This document shows positions 43,471 through 51,409 of a DNA stretch of 64,000 bases, in pieces. This DNA is from Streptomyces swartbergensis (lineage in GTDB: Bacteria; Actinomycetota; Actinomycetes; Streptomycetales; Streptomycetaceae). The notes under the pieces were generated by a model. It was given only the letters and a program-made list of their open reading frames with translations, was not told the origin of the DNA and did no database searches. The position numbers and the translations under genes were made by a program. Within the stretch, counting starts at the first letter, position 1; each line of letters starts with the position of its first letter. The DNA is taken from the NCBI RefSeq assembly GCF_002148965.1, contig NZ_NGFN01000001.1, positions 33,029-97,028 of the forward strand, read 5' to 3'.

Positions 43471-44865
43471 ATGGCTTTCCCCGTCGATCTCCGCCGCTGC
43501 CAGATACTCGGTCTGGCCGGTACCGCCTTCCTCGCGGCAGGCGGTGAGACGGCCGGAGCCCTGCCCGTACGGGACCTCCTCCACCCGGCCTCCGCGCGCG
43601 CCGCCCTCGGCCTGGTGGGGGTGTACTTCGGACTCGTCCTGCTGATCGCGGCCTGGGCGCTGCTGGGCCGGCTGGTCCGTGGACCGAGACCGCCCGCTCC
43701 CCGCGCCCTGCTGCTCGTCCTCGCCGTCTGGGCCGCCCCGCTGCTGCTCGCCCCGCCGCTGTTCAGCCGGGACGTGTACAGCTACCTCGCCCAGGGGGCT
43801 ATGGTCGACGCACACATGGACGTGTACGCGCACGGCCCGTCCCGCCTCGGCGGCCCGCTCGCCGACGAGGTCGCCCCGCTCTGGCGGCACACCGGCGCCC
43901 CGTACGGCCCGGTGTTCCTCACCGTCGCGGCGGCCCTGTCGGCGCTGACGCGCGATCAAGTGCCGGCCGGACTGTTCGGAATGAGGCTCGTCGCCCTCGC
44001 CGGCGTGGCCCTGATGGCGGCCGCGCTGCCCCGCCTCGCCCGCCACAGCGGTGCCGACCCGGCCGCCGCGCTGTGGCTGGGCGCCCTCAACCCGCTCGTC
44101 CTGCTGCACCTGGTCGCGGGCGCCCACAACGACGCCGTCATGCTGGGGCTGCTCGGCATCGGCCTGGTGGCGGCGCTCGGCCGGTGGCCGTTCCTCGGCG
44201 CCATCCTCGTCACGCTCGCCGCGCTGGTCAAGGCGCCCGCCGTGCTCGGTCTTGCCGCGGTCGTCGTCCTCCAGGTCCGCGCGGGCCGCGATACGGCGAA
44301 GGCCCTCGTGACGACCGCCGTCGCGGCCGCGGGGACGACCGTCGCGGCCACGGCCGCGGCGGGCACCGGATACGGCTGGATCGGCGCCCTGACCACCCCC
44401 GTCTCACCCCAGAACTGGGCCCTGACCACCCTGCTCGGCCGCGCCACCCGGGCCCTGCTGGAACACCTCGGCAGCGATCTCGCGCCCCTGGCGATCCCCG
44501 CCTGGCACACGCTGGGCGTCGTGGCGGCCGGGGTCGCGATCGTCCTGATATGGCTCCGGCTGCGCCCGCGACCGGTGTACGCGCTGGGCCTGAGCCTGGC
44601 GGCGGTGGCCGCGCTCGGCCCGGCGATCCGCCCCTGGTACGCCCTGTGGGGCCTGTTCCTCATCGCCGCCGCCGCGCCCAGCACCTCCGTACGCCATCGC
44701 ATGGCGGCCGTGACCGGCGTGCTCGCGCTCTGCGTGCTGCCCAGCGGCGGCCCGGCCGACACCGGGCAGCTCGTGCTGGCCGTCTCCGGCGGCGCACTCG
44801 CGGTCGTCGTGCTGTGGCAGGCCCACCAGGCCGAGCTGGCCCCGGCGCTGGGACGCACGGCATGA
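43471..44865 (+). CDS. mptB-like: polyprenol-phosphate-mannose-dependent mannosyltransferase, MptB-like
   Basis: This protein of about 464 residues is a GT-C fold membrane glycosyltransferase with eleven or more hydrophobic segments. The acidic catalytic motif is in the first outer loop, FSRDVYSYLAQGAMVD; IRPWYALWGLF near the end is also family-typical. It resembles MptB, which extends alpha-1,6-mannan cores using polyprenol-phosphate mannose. GTG 43462 is an alternative start; neither start has a strong ribosome site. It overlaps the next GT-C gene by ATGA, so the two enzymes probably build one glycolipid. Confidence 0.78.
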   Translation: MAFPVDLRRCQILGLAGTAFLAAGGETAGALPVRDLLHPASARAALGLVGVYFGLVLLIAAWALLGRLVRGPRPPAPRALLLVLAVWAAPLLLAPPLFSRDVYSYLAQGAMVDAHMDVYAHGPSRLGGPLADEVAPLWRHTGAPYGPVFLTVAAALSALTRDQVPAGLFGMRLVALAGVALMAAALPRLARHSGADPAAALWLGALNPLVLLHLVAGAHNDAVMLGLLGIGLVAALGRWPFLGAILVTLAALVKAPAVLGLAAVVVLQVRAGRDTAKALVTTAVAAAGTTVAATAAAGTGYGWIGALTTPVSPQNWALTTLLGRATRALLEHLGSDLAPLAIPAWHTLGVVAAGVAIVLIWLRLRPRPVYALGLSLAAVAALGPAIRPWYALWGLFLIAAAAPSTSVRHRMAAVTGVLALCVLPSGGPADTGQLVLAVSGGALAVVVLWQAHQAELAPALGRTA

Positions 44866-46247
44866 CCCCGGCCCCGCCGCGCACCGACCGCGGACGACTG
44901 CTGCTCGTGCTCGCCCTCGCCACGCTGGTGACGGTCTTCACCGCGACCGTGCCGCTGCTGCGCGACTGGTTCGATCTGCGCGTCTACTACGGAAGCATCG
45001 ACAACTGGGTCCACCACGGCGGCCGCATCTACGACTACCGGGTCCCCGGCACGCCGTACGGCTTCACCTACCCGCCGTTCGCCGCCGTCGTCATGCTGCC
45101 GATGGCCCTGCTGGACCTCCATACCGCGATCGCCGCCGCCCTGCTGCTCAACCTGGCGGCCCTGGTGCTGGTCGTGCGGCTGCTCGCGGGGCCGGCCTGG
45201 CGGCGCCACGGCTGGTACGGCTGGGCCCTGACCGCCTGTGCCCTCGCGCTGTTCGAACCGCTCCGCGACACCCTCAGCTTCGGCCAGGTGAACCTGCTGC
45301 TGCTGGCTCTCGTGCTCACCGACGCGGCACTGCTCGCCACCGGACGCACACGCTGGGCGGGCATCGGCATCGGGCTCGCGGCCGCGATCAAGCTGACGCC
45401 GGCGTTGTTCATCGGTCTGCTGCTGGTGGCCAGGAGGTGGCGCGCGGCGGCCGTCGCCACGGTCGTCGCGCTCGGTGCCACGGCCCTCGCGGCATCGGCG
45501 GACCCCGACGCCTCACGCTTCTACTGGACCGAGGCGCTGTGGGACACCAACCGGGTGGGCCGCCTCGGCTACGTCTCGAACCAGTCGGTGCAGGGCATCT
45601 TGGCCCGGCTGGGCGAACCGGACCGGGCGGTGTGGGCGGCGGCGGTTGTGCTGCTCCTCGGCGTGTGGGCACTACGGGCCCGCCGGGCCGTCGCCGCGGG
45701 GGACTGGACGGCGGCGTTCGCCCTGACCGGCCTCGCCGCCTGTCTCGTCAGCCCGATCACCTGGGTGCACCACCTGGTGTGGCTGCTGCCGTCCTTCGCC
45801 GTGCTGATCCGCACCGGGCACGTCCGGATCGCGGCCGCTCTGTACGCGGTGCTGTGCACCAGCGTGGTGTGGCTGTGGTTCGACGACGCGTCCGGCGTCG
45901 ACGGGTTCCTGGGCAGCAACGCCTACGCCTGGATCACCCTGGGCCTGCTGCTGTGGCTGCCGGCCGGTCAGCAGCCTCCGGACCGGCGGACCGGCAGCCG
46001 CAGCACGAGCACCACGACCGCCGCACCCAGCCCGGCGGCACCCGCGATCAGCCCCGCGTTCGTCCAGCCGGAGCCGGCCTCCTCCGGCACGGCGGCCGCG
46101 ACGGCGGGCGGAGTCTTCGCCGCCGGTGGGGCGGCAGCCCTCGACGCGTCGAGCGAACCCACGGGATCGACCCGGCTGCCCGCCTTGAACCCCCAGTCGA
46201 GCAGCGAGCGGGCCTCCTCGTACACGGCGGAGCCGCCGCCCTCCTGA
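44862..46247 (+). CDS. GT87-type (DUF2029) mannosyltransferase with unusual C-terminal tail
   Basis: This 461-residue membrane protein has a GT87/alpha-1,2-mannosyltransferase pattern: RVYYGSIDNWVHHGGRIYDY in the first loop, YTYPPFAAV-like YGFTYPPFAAVV and FGQVNLLLLAL, then SNQSVQGIL. Membrane segments end at about residue 370 (WITLGLLLWLPAG). The last 93 residues are hydrophilic, Ser/Thr/Ala/Pro-rich and run entirely antisense to the D,D-carboxypeptidase gene. This tail is not typical of the family and looks like read-through into the neighbour after loss of an original stop near 45970. Confidence 0.8.
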   Translation: MTPAPPRTDRGRLLLVLALATLVTVFTATVPLLRDWFDLRVYYGSIDNWVHHGGRIYDYRVPGTPYGFTYPPFAAVVMLPMALLDLHTAIAAALLLNLAALVLVVRLLAGPAWRRHGWYGWALTACALALFEPLRDTLSFGQVNLLLLALVLTDAALLATGRTRWAGIGIGLAAAIKLTPALFIGLLLVARRWRAAAVATVVALGATALAASADPDASRFYWTEALWDTNRVGRLGYVSNQSVQGILARLGEPDRAVWAAAVVLLLGVWALRARRAVAAGDWTAAFALTGLAACLVSPITWVHHLVWLLPSFAVLIRTGHVRIAAALYAVLCTSVVWLWFDDASGVDGFLGSNAYAWITLGLLLWLPAGQQPPDRRTGSRSTSTTTAAPSPAAPAISPAFVQPEPASSGTAAATAGGVFAAGGAAALDASSEPTGSTRLPALNPQSSSERASSYTAEPPPS

Positions 46248-47143
46248 GGGTTCATCACCGTCACGACGAGGGTGCGCCCCTCCCGCCGCGCCGCCGCGAC
46301 GAGCGTGCTGCCCGCCTTGCTGGTGTAGCCGTTCTTGATGCCGATCAGCCCCCGGTACGGCTTCACACCACGGGCGCCGCTCAGCAGCCGGTTGGTGTTG
46401 CGGATCGGGTACGACCAGCCTCCGCCGCCCGGGAACCGGGCCTCGACGGTGGCGCAGTACCGCGCGAAGTCGGGGTTGCGCAGCCCGACCCGGCCGAAGA
46501 CCGCCAGATCGAACGCCGACGACACCTGGCCCGGCGCGTCGTAGCCGTCCGGGGAGACCACGCGCGTGTCGCGGGCGCCGAGGGACCGGGCCTTGGCCTG
46601 CATGCGCTCAGCCGTGGCCCGCCAGCCGCCGTTGAGTTCGGCCAGGACGCGCACGGCGTCGTTGCCGGAGTTGAGGAAGACCCCCCGCCACAGGTCGTCG
46701 ACGCGGTAGGTACGGCCCTCGGTGAGCCCGACCAGGCTGCTGCCGGCTCCGATGCCCCGGAGTTCCTCCTCGCGGACCGTGTGCCGGATGCCTGCCGGCA
46801 GCGTGTGCAGCACCGTGAGGGCGAAGAGGGTCTTCAGGGTGCTGGCCGGGGGCAGCCTGCGGTGCGCGTTGTGGGCGGCGAGCACCTCGCCGGTGCGGGC
46901 GTCGGCCACCAGCCAGGACAGCGCTGAGGTCTCCGGGAGGCGGGGCGCCCCGGCGCGCGGGCGGACCTGCGTGCCGGGCCGGTACAGCAGCGAGGGGTGC
47001 GGGGCCGCCGCCCTCGGCCCGGCCGGCGGACTGGGTTCCGCCCGGCCGGAACTGGCCGCCGCGGCGGGCATCAGGGCCAGAAGCCCTGCCGCACAGAGCG
47101 CACAGGCGGACACGGCCACCCGGGAAGAGAATCCGATGATCAT
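45968..47143 (-). CDS. dac-like: D-alanyl-D-alanine carboxypeptidase (S11, class C-type PBP)
   Basis: This 391-residue penicillin-binding protein has the serine motifs S101-T-L-K104, SGN (159-161) and KNG (270-272; a variant of KTG). A signal peptide at the start (VAVSACALCAAGLLALMPAAAA) and a C-terminal membrane helix (AGLIAGAAGLGAAVVVLVL) followed by basic residues place it outside the membrane. ATG 47143 is chosen; the frame opens 66 bases further. A -10-like TACGTT ends six bases before the ATG, so the mRNA may be leaderless. It trims D-Ala from peptidoglycan stem peptides. Confidence 0.88.
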   Translation of the reverse strand: MIIGFSSRVAVSACALCAAGLLALMPAAAASSGRAEPSPPAGPRAAAPHPSLLYRPGTQVRPRAGAPRLPETSALSWLVADARTGEVLAAHNAHRRLPPASTLKTLFALTVLHTLPAGIRHTVREEELRGIGAGSSLVGLTEGRTYRVDDLWRGVFLNSGNDAVRVLAELNGGWRATAERMQAKARSLGARDTRVVSPDGYDAPGQVSSAFDLAVFGRVGLRNPDFARYCATVEARFPGGGGWSYPIRNTNRLLSGARGVKPYRGLIGIKNGYTSKAGSTLVAAARREGRTLVVTVMNPQEGGGSAVYEEARSLLDWGFKAGSRVDPVGSLDASRAAAPPAAKTPPAVAAAVPEEAGSGWTNAGLIAGAAGLGAAVVVLVLRLPVRRSGGC

Positions 47144-47215
47144 ACGATCAACGTAGAAACGGATGTGCTCCGTGCCGCGACGACCGGGCCGGACACCACG
47201 CGCGAGCACCCGGAT

Positions 47216-47229
47216 GCCGCACGTGCGGC
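47216..47229. other. perfect palindrome between rho2 and the carboxypeptidase
   Basis: GCCGCACGTGCGGC is a perfect 14-bp palindrome with no loop, 73 bases upstream of the carboxypeptidase start and downstream of the short rho gene on the same strand. It may be an operator or part of a terminator; nothing decides. Confidence 0.3.
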
Positions 47230-47318
47230 CGGCGGTGGCCGTGATGATCGCGACGCCGGCGCAGGCGGAGATGAACGTCCGGGCGGGTGGCGGAGCCGGC
47301 CGACGTGACAGCCGCGCC

Positions 47319-48458
47319 TCAGCCCGAGGGCAGCGTCGGCTGGATGCGCCGCAGGAACGTCGCGTTGTCCGGAGTGTCGCGCAGGCGTTCCAGGAGGGTC
47401 TCCAGGGCGCCCTGCCCGTCCCGGTTCTGGAGCACGCGCCGCAGTCCGTGCACGGCCGTCAACTCGGCCGGGGGCAGCAGGAGTTCCTCGCGACGGGTGC
47501 CGGAGGGAATGATGTCGACGGCGGGGAACACGCGGCGGGAGGCCGGCTCGCGGCTCAGGCGGAGCTCCATGTTGCCCGTGCTCTTCAGCTCCTCGAAGTA
47601 GAAGTCGTCGGCCCGGGAGCCGGTCTCCACCAGTGCCGTCGCGAGGACCGTGAGGGAACCGCCCTCCTCGGCCGACCGGGCGGCGCCGAAGAACCGCTTG
47701 GGGCCGGTCAGCGCGGACGCGTCGACGCCCCCGGTGAGGATGCGCCCTCCGGAGGCGGCCGCGTTGTTGTGCGCCCGGCACAGCCGGGTGAGGGAGTCGA
47801 GGAGGATCACGACGTCCTCGCCCGCCTCGACGAGCCGCTTGGCCCGCTCGATCACGAGCTCGGCGAGCGCGATGTGCTGCTTGGCGCTCCGGTCGAAGGT
47901 CGAGGCGTACACCTCGCCCCGCACGCTGCGCCGCATGTCGGTGACCTCCTCGGGCCGCTCGTCGAGCAGCAGCACCATCAGCCGGCACTCGGGATGGTTG
48001 CCGGTGACGGCGGCCGCGAGCTGCTGGAGGATGACGGTCTTGCCGGTCTTGGGCGGGGCCACGAGAAGCCCGCGCTGGCCCTTGCCGACCGGTGTCATCA
48101 GGTCGACGACCCGACCGGCCAGTCCGGCGGCCGGGTGTTCGAGGCGGAGGCGCTCGTGCGGATGCAGGGGCGTCAGATCCCGGAAGTGCCGACGGCCGCG
48201 CAGTTCAGCGGGCGTACGGCCGTCGACCCGTGCGACGTCGGTGAGACCGCGCCGGTCGCCCAGGGCGCCCTCGACGAGGTCGCCCTTGCGCAGGCCGTGG
48301 CGGCGGATCAGGGCGGGGGAGACCGCGGGGTCGCTGGGTGCGGGCAGGCAGTTCTCGCCGCGCAGGTGACCCTTCCCGCTCGCGTCGATGTCGAGGACGC
48401 CGAGGGCGGTCCGGGGCTCGGTCTGCTGCTGGGCTGGGGTGTCGAGTGTGGTGGTCAT
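47319..48458 (-). CDS. rho-like: short Rho transcription termination factor (second Rho)
   Basis: This 379-residue protein is a full Rho helicase core. Residues about 18-80 form the RNA-binding cold-shock-like domain (GVLDIDASGKGHLRG). Walker A is APPKTGKT (134-141), Walker B ends LLDERPEEVTDM, the arginine-rich LDSLTRLCRAHN, the R-loop GPKRFFGAARSAEEGG and FEELKSTGNMELRLSR are all kept. It lacks the long N-terminal domain and the basic/acidic insertion that make actinobacterial housekeeping Rho much larger. E. coli has Ala where this has Thr in PPKTGKT. ATG 48458 has AAGGA nine bases upstream. A role as an accessory or resistance Rho is inference. Confidence 0.88.
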   Translation of the reverse strand: MTTTLDTPAQQQTEPRTALGVLDIDASGKGHLRGENCLPAPSDPAVSPALIRRHGLRKGDLVEGALGDRRGLTDVARVDGRTPAELRGRRHFRDLTPLHPHERLRLEHPAAGLAGRVVDLMTPVGKGQRGLLVAPPKTGKTVILQQLAAAVTGNHPECRLMVLLLDERPEEVTDMRRSVRGEVYASTFDRSAKQHIALAELVIERAKRLVEAGEDVVILLDSLTRLCRAHNNAAASGGRILTGGVDASALTGPKRFFGAARSAEEGGSLTVLATALVETGSRADDFYFEELKSTGNMELRLSREPASRRVFPAVDIIPSGTRREELLLPPAELTAVHGLRRVLQNRDGQGALETLLERLRDTPDNATFLRRIQPTLPSG

Positions 48459-48560
48459 GGTGATGTGTCCTTTCACGGACGGCAGGCATGGGACATGCGA
48501 AGGGAAGGGGAGAGAGCCGCGAGGGGAGGGGCCTGGGGCACGCCTCCGGCGGCGGGGAAC

Positions 48561-48594
48561 AGCACCTGGGATACGACAGAGCACGTCAGGTGCT
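48561..48594. promoter_or_regulatory. inverted repeat in the leader of the short rho gene
   Basis: AGCACCTG (48561-48568) and CAGGTGCT (48587-48594) are perfect 8-bp arms about 100 bases upstream of the rho-like start. They could be a repressor site or an RNA hairpin in a long leader. Confidence 0.4.
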
Positions 48595-48704
48595 GGAAAC
48601 GATGGAGAGAAAGGGAGAACCGCACCGGCGCCCACAGAAGGGGCGTACACAAGTGCTGTCCGCAGGCTACCACCCGACGGTGCGCCGGGGGAGAGAGATG
48701 CGCG

Positions 48705-49532
48705 TCAGCGCGTGGCCAGCAGGCCGTACAGCAGCGGGATCCGCGGCGCGGTCAGCCGCCACCAGCCGGACTCCGTACGGACCATCTGCGGCCAGCGCGG
48801 CCAGGGAAGTTCGTCGCTTTCCCGCAGCCGCCGAACGGCCAGTCCCGCTGCCGTCAACGCGTTGACGACCTCTCCTGTTCCGTGCATCCACTCGTAACTG
48901 TCCGTGGCGCCCTCGACGGCCGGTCCGTCCGTGTAGGTGTGGGTCGCGTCCCGGTGCACGGGACCGCCGCCGCCCAGGTAGTCGTGGCGCAGGAGCAGCT
49001 CGGGGCCCTCGCCCGGAGCGGGCTTCGGGCCGAGCGAGTTGAGCAGCGGATGGAACTCGACGACGTACAACAGCCCGCCGGGACGCAGGAGCCGGCCGAT
49101 GACCTCCGCCCACCGGTTCAGGTCGGGCAGATAACACAGGGCGCCCTTGCCGGTGTAGACGATGTCGAACCGCCGCCCGTCCAGGTCCTCGTCGGCGTCG
49201 TACACGTTCGCCCGCACGTACGTCACGTCCACGCCGGCCTTCGCGGCGATGCCGGTCGCGGCCGCCACGGACGCCTCGGAGAAGTCGAGGCCGACGGCCC
49301 GGGCGCCGCGCCGCGCGAAGGCGATCGTCTCCGTGCCGAGGTGACACTGGAGATGCAGCACGTCACGGCCGGCCGGCTCGCCCAGGTCCTCCCACTCCCA
49401 GGGAGCGAACCAGCGCTCGGGGTCGGGGTCCCGGTCGAGGCCGTAGAACCGGCTGGAGAGATGGACGGGCGTGCGGGCGTCCCAGTTCGCCTGGTTGGCC
49501 CGCATCAGCCGGTCGTGCTCGGCGGACGTCAT
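48705..49532 (-). CDS. class I SAM-dependent methyltransferase
   Basis: This 275-residue protein has the Rossmann methyltransferase fold: motif I VLHLQCHLGTETIAFARRG, the acidic end of beta2 in VGLDFS, and motif IV in DIVYTGKGALCYL. The N-terminal ANQANWDARTPVHLSS is common to a widespread actinobacterial methyltransferase group without known substrate. ATG 49532 is used; support from the ribosome site is weak. Confidence 0.78.
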   Translation of the reverse strand: MTSAEHDRLMRANQANWDARTPVHLSSRFYGLDRDPDPERWFAPWEWEDLGEPAGRDVLHLQCHLGTETIAFARRGARAVGLDFSEASVAAATGIAAKAGVDVTYVRANVYDADEDLDGRRFDIVYTGKGALCYLPDLNRWAEVIGRLLRPGGLLYVVEFHPLLNSLGPKPAPGEGPELLLRHDYLGGGGPVHRDATHTYTDGPAVEGATDSYEWMHGTGEVVNALTAAGLAVRRLRESDELPWPRWPQMVRTESGWWRLTAPRIPLLYGLLATR

Positions 49533-49601
49533 GGGGCCATCCAACCGCGAACGGGCCGCGGGATGCGGCAGATCGGGGGAACGGACCGCCGGACGTGTCG
49601 C

Positions 49602-50000
49602 TCACACCGAGCGCGCCCGCGCCTCCTCGGCGATCCGCTCGAACTGCGCGCCCATGGCCGCTGCCAGGGCCTGCGCCGCCGACAACGGGCGCACCATCAC
49701 GGTCAGTTCGTCGATGAGCCCGTCCTCGTCGACGTGAATGAAGTCGCAGCCGTTGATCTCCCGGTCACCCACCCGCGCGGTGAAGACCAGGGCGTGGTCA
49801 CGGCCGTTCACGTCGTTGATCTCGCGCACGTAGCGGAAGTCCTCGAAGACACCGGAGACGGCCCGCAGGATCGCCGCCGTGATCGGCTTTCCGGTGTACG
49901 GCTTGAACACGACCGGGCTGGTGAAGACGACGTCCTGCGCCAGCAGCGCCTCGGCGGCGTCGAGGTCGAGAGCCTCGACCGCCTCACGGAAAGCACGCAT
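49602..50000 (-). CDS. SnoaL-like/NTF2-fold protein
   Basis: This 132-residue protein has the cone-like NTF2 fold of SnoaL-type proteins: MRAFREAVEALDLDAAEALLAQDVVFTSPV, then a beta-sheet half with DRDHALVF- and NGCDFIHVDEDGLIDELTVMVRP-like strands. Members are cyclases, isomerases or ligand binders. ATG 50000 has AAGGAC eight bases upstream. It is divergent from the PadR gene across 69 bases holding two TCAA..TTGA repeats, so PadR probably controls it. Confidence 0.75.
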   Translation of the reverse strand: MRAFREAVEALDLDAAEALLAQDVVFTSPVVFKPYTGKPITAAILRAVSGVFEDFRYVREINDVNGRDHALVFTARVGDREINGCDFIHVDEDGLIDELTVMVRPLSAAQALAAAMGAQFERIAEEARARSV

Positions 50001-50014
50001 CGGACCGTCCTTAG

Positions 50015-50057
50015 TCAAATTATTGAATAGGTGTGGGTTAGATTAATCAACCATTGA
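50015..50057. promoter_or_regulatory. divergent promoter region with paired TCAA-TTGA boxes
   Basis: TCAAATTATTGA (50015-50026) and TCAACCATTGA (50047-50057) are two inverted-repeat boxes in an unusually AT-rich patch between the SnoaL-like and PadR genes. On the minus strand TTGATT and TTCAAT are 17 bases apart. On the plus strand GATACT (50056-50061) ends eight bases before the PadR ATG. PadR is the likely binder. Confidence 0.5.
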
Positions 50058-50069
50058 TACTGTGTCCAC

Positions 50070-50633
50070 ATGTCTCTCAAGTACGCCGTGCTGGCCGCCC
50101 TCCTGGAGGGCGAGGCCTCGGGCTACGAGCTGTCCAAGGTGTTCGACGTGTCACTCGCGAACTTCTGGGCCGCGACCCCGCAGCAGCTCTACCGGGAGCT
50201 GGAGCGTCTCGCGCAGGACGGGCTGATCGAGGCCAGGGTGGTACGCCAGGAACGGCGGCCCGACAAGCGGATGTTCACGCTCACCGAGGCGGGCCGCCAG
50301 GACCTGCGTGCCTTCGCCGTCACACCGCCCCGCCGGCCCACCGCCATCCGCGACGAACTCCTCATCAAGATCCAGGCCATGGACGGTGCGGACCCCGAGG
50401 CCACCCGTGCACTGGTCGAGGAGCGCGAGGCGTGGTCGCGCGGCAAGCTCGCCCGCTACGAGCGTGTCCGCGAACGCCTCCTGGCCGGCCGCAGCGAGGA
50501 GGAGTACCTGCGGGAGGCCGACCGCATCGGCCCGTACCTCACGCTCATGGGAGGCATCGCCTTCGAGGAGGAGAACCTCCGCTGGTGCGCGCGCGTACTG
50601 ACGATCCTCGAGCAGCGCGCTCCCCTAGGCTGA
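50070..50633 (+). CDS. PadR-family transcriptional regulator
   Basis: This 187-residue protein has the PadR winged helix (YAVLAALLEGEASGYELSKVFDVSLANFWAATPQQLYRELERL) and a C-terminal helical dimerisation region (EEREAWSRGKLARYERVRERL). ATG 50070 is close to the predicted transcription start, so there is little or no leader. It is followed after four bases by a methyltransferase gene and faces the SnoaL-like gene; both are candidate targets. Confidence 0.85.
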   Translation: MSLKYAVLAALLEGEASGYELSKVFDVSLANFWAATPQQLYRELERLAQDGLIEARVVRQERRPDKRMFTLTEAGRQDLRAFAVTPPRRPTAIRDELLIKIQAMDGADPEATRALVEEREAWSRGKLARYERVRERLLAGRSEEEYLREADRIGPYLTLMGGIAFEEENLRWCARVLTILEQRAPLG

Positions 50634-50637
50634 GCCG

Positions 50638-51363
50638 ATGTTCAGCCCCGAAGGCCCCAGTCTGCGCGAGCTCGCCGTCCAGGCGCTGTCGTCCGTCCAG
50701 CGTGGCTACGACCTCCTCGCACCGAAGTTCGACCACACCCCCTTCCGGACGCCCGACGCGGTCCTCGACGCCGTCGAGTCGGCCCTGCGGCGGACGGGAC
50801 CCTTCGACACCGGACTCGACCTGTGCTGCGGCACCGGCGCGGGTGTCGGCGTGCTGGCAGGGGTGTGCCGGGAGCGGGTCGTCGGTGTCGACTTCAGCGC
50901 CGGCATGCTCGACGTGGCCCGGGAGCGGGTCCGGCCGGCGGGGCCGCCGGTCTCCTTCGTGCGTGCGGATGCCCGCGCCCTGCCCTTCGGGCCCGCCTTC
51001 GACCTGGTGGTGAGCTTCGGGGCCTTCGGGCACTTCCTGCCTCGCGAGCTGCCCGGACTGTTCGCGCAGGTCCGCTCCGTCCTGCGGCCGGGCGGCTGCT
51101 TCGCGTTTCCGCTGGTGGCCCCGCCCCGCCCGGGCTCGCTCGGCTACTGGATGCTGCTCGGCTTCGACACGGTGATGCGGGTGCGCAACGCGCTGTGGCG
51201 GCCTCCGTTCGTCATGTACTACCGCACGTTCCGCTTCGGGGACGTACGCCGTGAGCTCACCAGGGCCGGCTTCCGGGTGGAACTCCACGCGCTGCCGGAG
51301 TTCGGGCGGCGACGGGACGGCAGCCCGCGGGTGCGCCTGGTCGTCGCCCGGACGCCGGACTAG
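50638..51363 (+). CDS. class I SAM-dependent methyltransferase
   Basis: This 241-residue methyltransferase has motif I LDLCCGTGAGVGVLAG, the acidic residue in VVGVDFSAGML, motif II region RADARALPFG and motif IV DLVVSFGAFGHF. It resembles small-molecule methyltransferases of the methyltransf_11 type. It starts four bases after PadR and is probably co-transcribed with it. Its stop lies in the first of three tandem 21-bp repeats. Confidence 0.8.
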   Translation: MFSPEGPSLRELAVQALSSVQRGYDLLAPKFDHTPFRTPDAVLDAVESALRRTGPFDTGLDLCCGTGAGVGVLAGVCRERVVGVDFSAGMLDVARERVRPAGPPVSFVRADARALPFGPAFDLVVSFGAFGHFLPRELPGLFAQVRSVLRPGGCFAFPLVAPPRPGSLGYWMLLGFDTVMRVRNALWRPPFVMYYRTFRFGDVRRELTRAGFRVELHALPEFGRRRDGSPRVRLVVARTPD

Positions 51364-51409
51364 TCAGTCCGGACGCCGGACTAGTCAGTCCGGACGCCGG
51401 ACTGGTCAG
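51348..51409. repeat. three tandem 21-bp repeats at a convergent gene junction
   Basis: Three copies of CCGGACGCCGGACTAGTCAGT (the third with one change, TAG to TGG) follow one another at period 21. Each junction can fold as CCGGACT-AGTC-AGTCCGG. The first copy holds the methyltransferase stop and the third the stop of the opposing hydrolase pseudogene. It may act as a bidirectional terminator that has expanded by duplication. Confidence 0.85.

Noticed and set aside
43446..43475. TTGACA before the MptB-like gene as its promoter
   Set aside because: No -10 follows at 16-19 bases before the start codons; the correct spacing falls on or after the start.
47163..50030. A 955-codon plus-strand frame across rho, methyltransferase and SnoaL-like genes
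   Set aside because: It spans three unrelated genes and their gaps on the opposite strand, with typical shadow composition.
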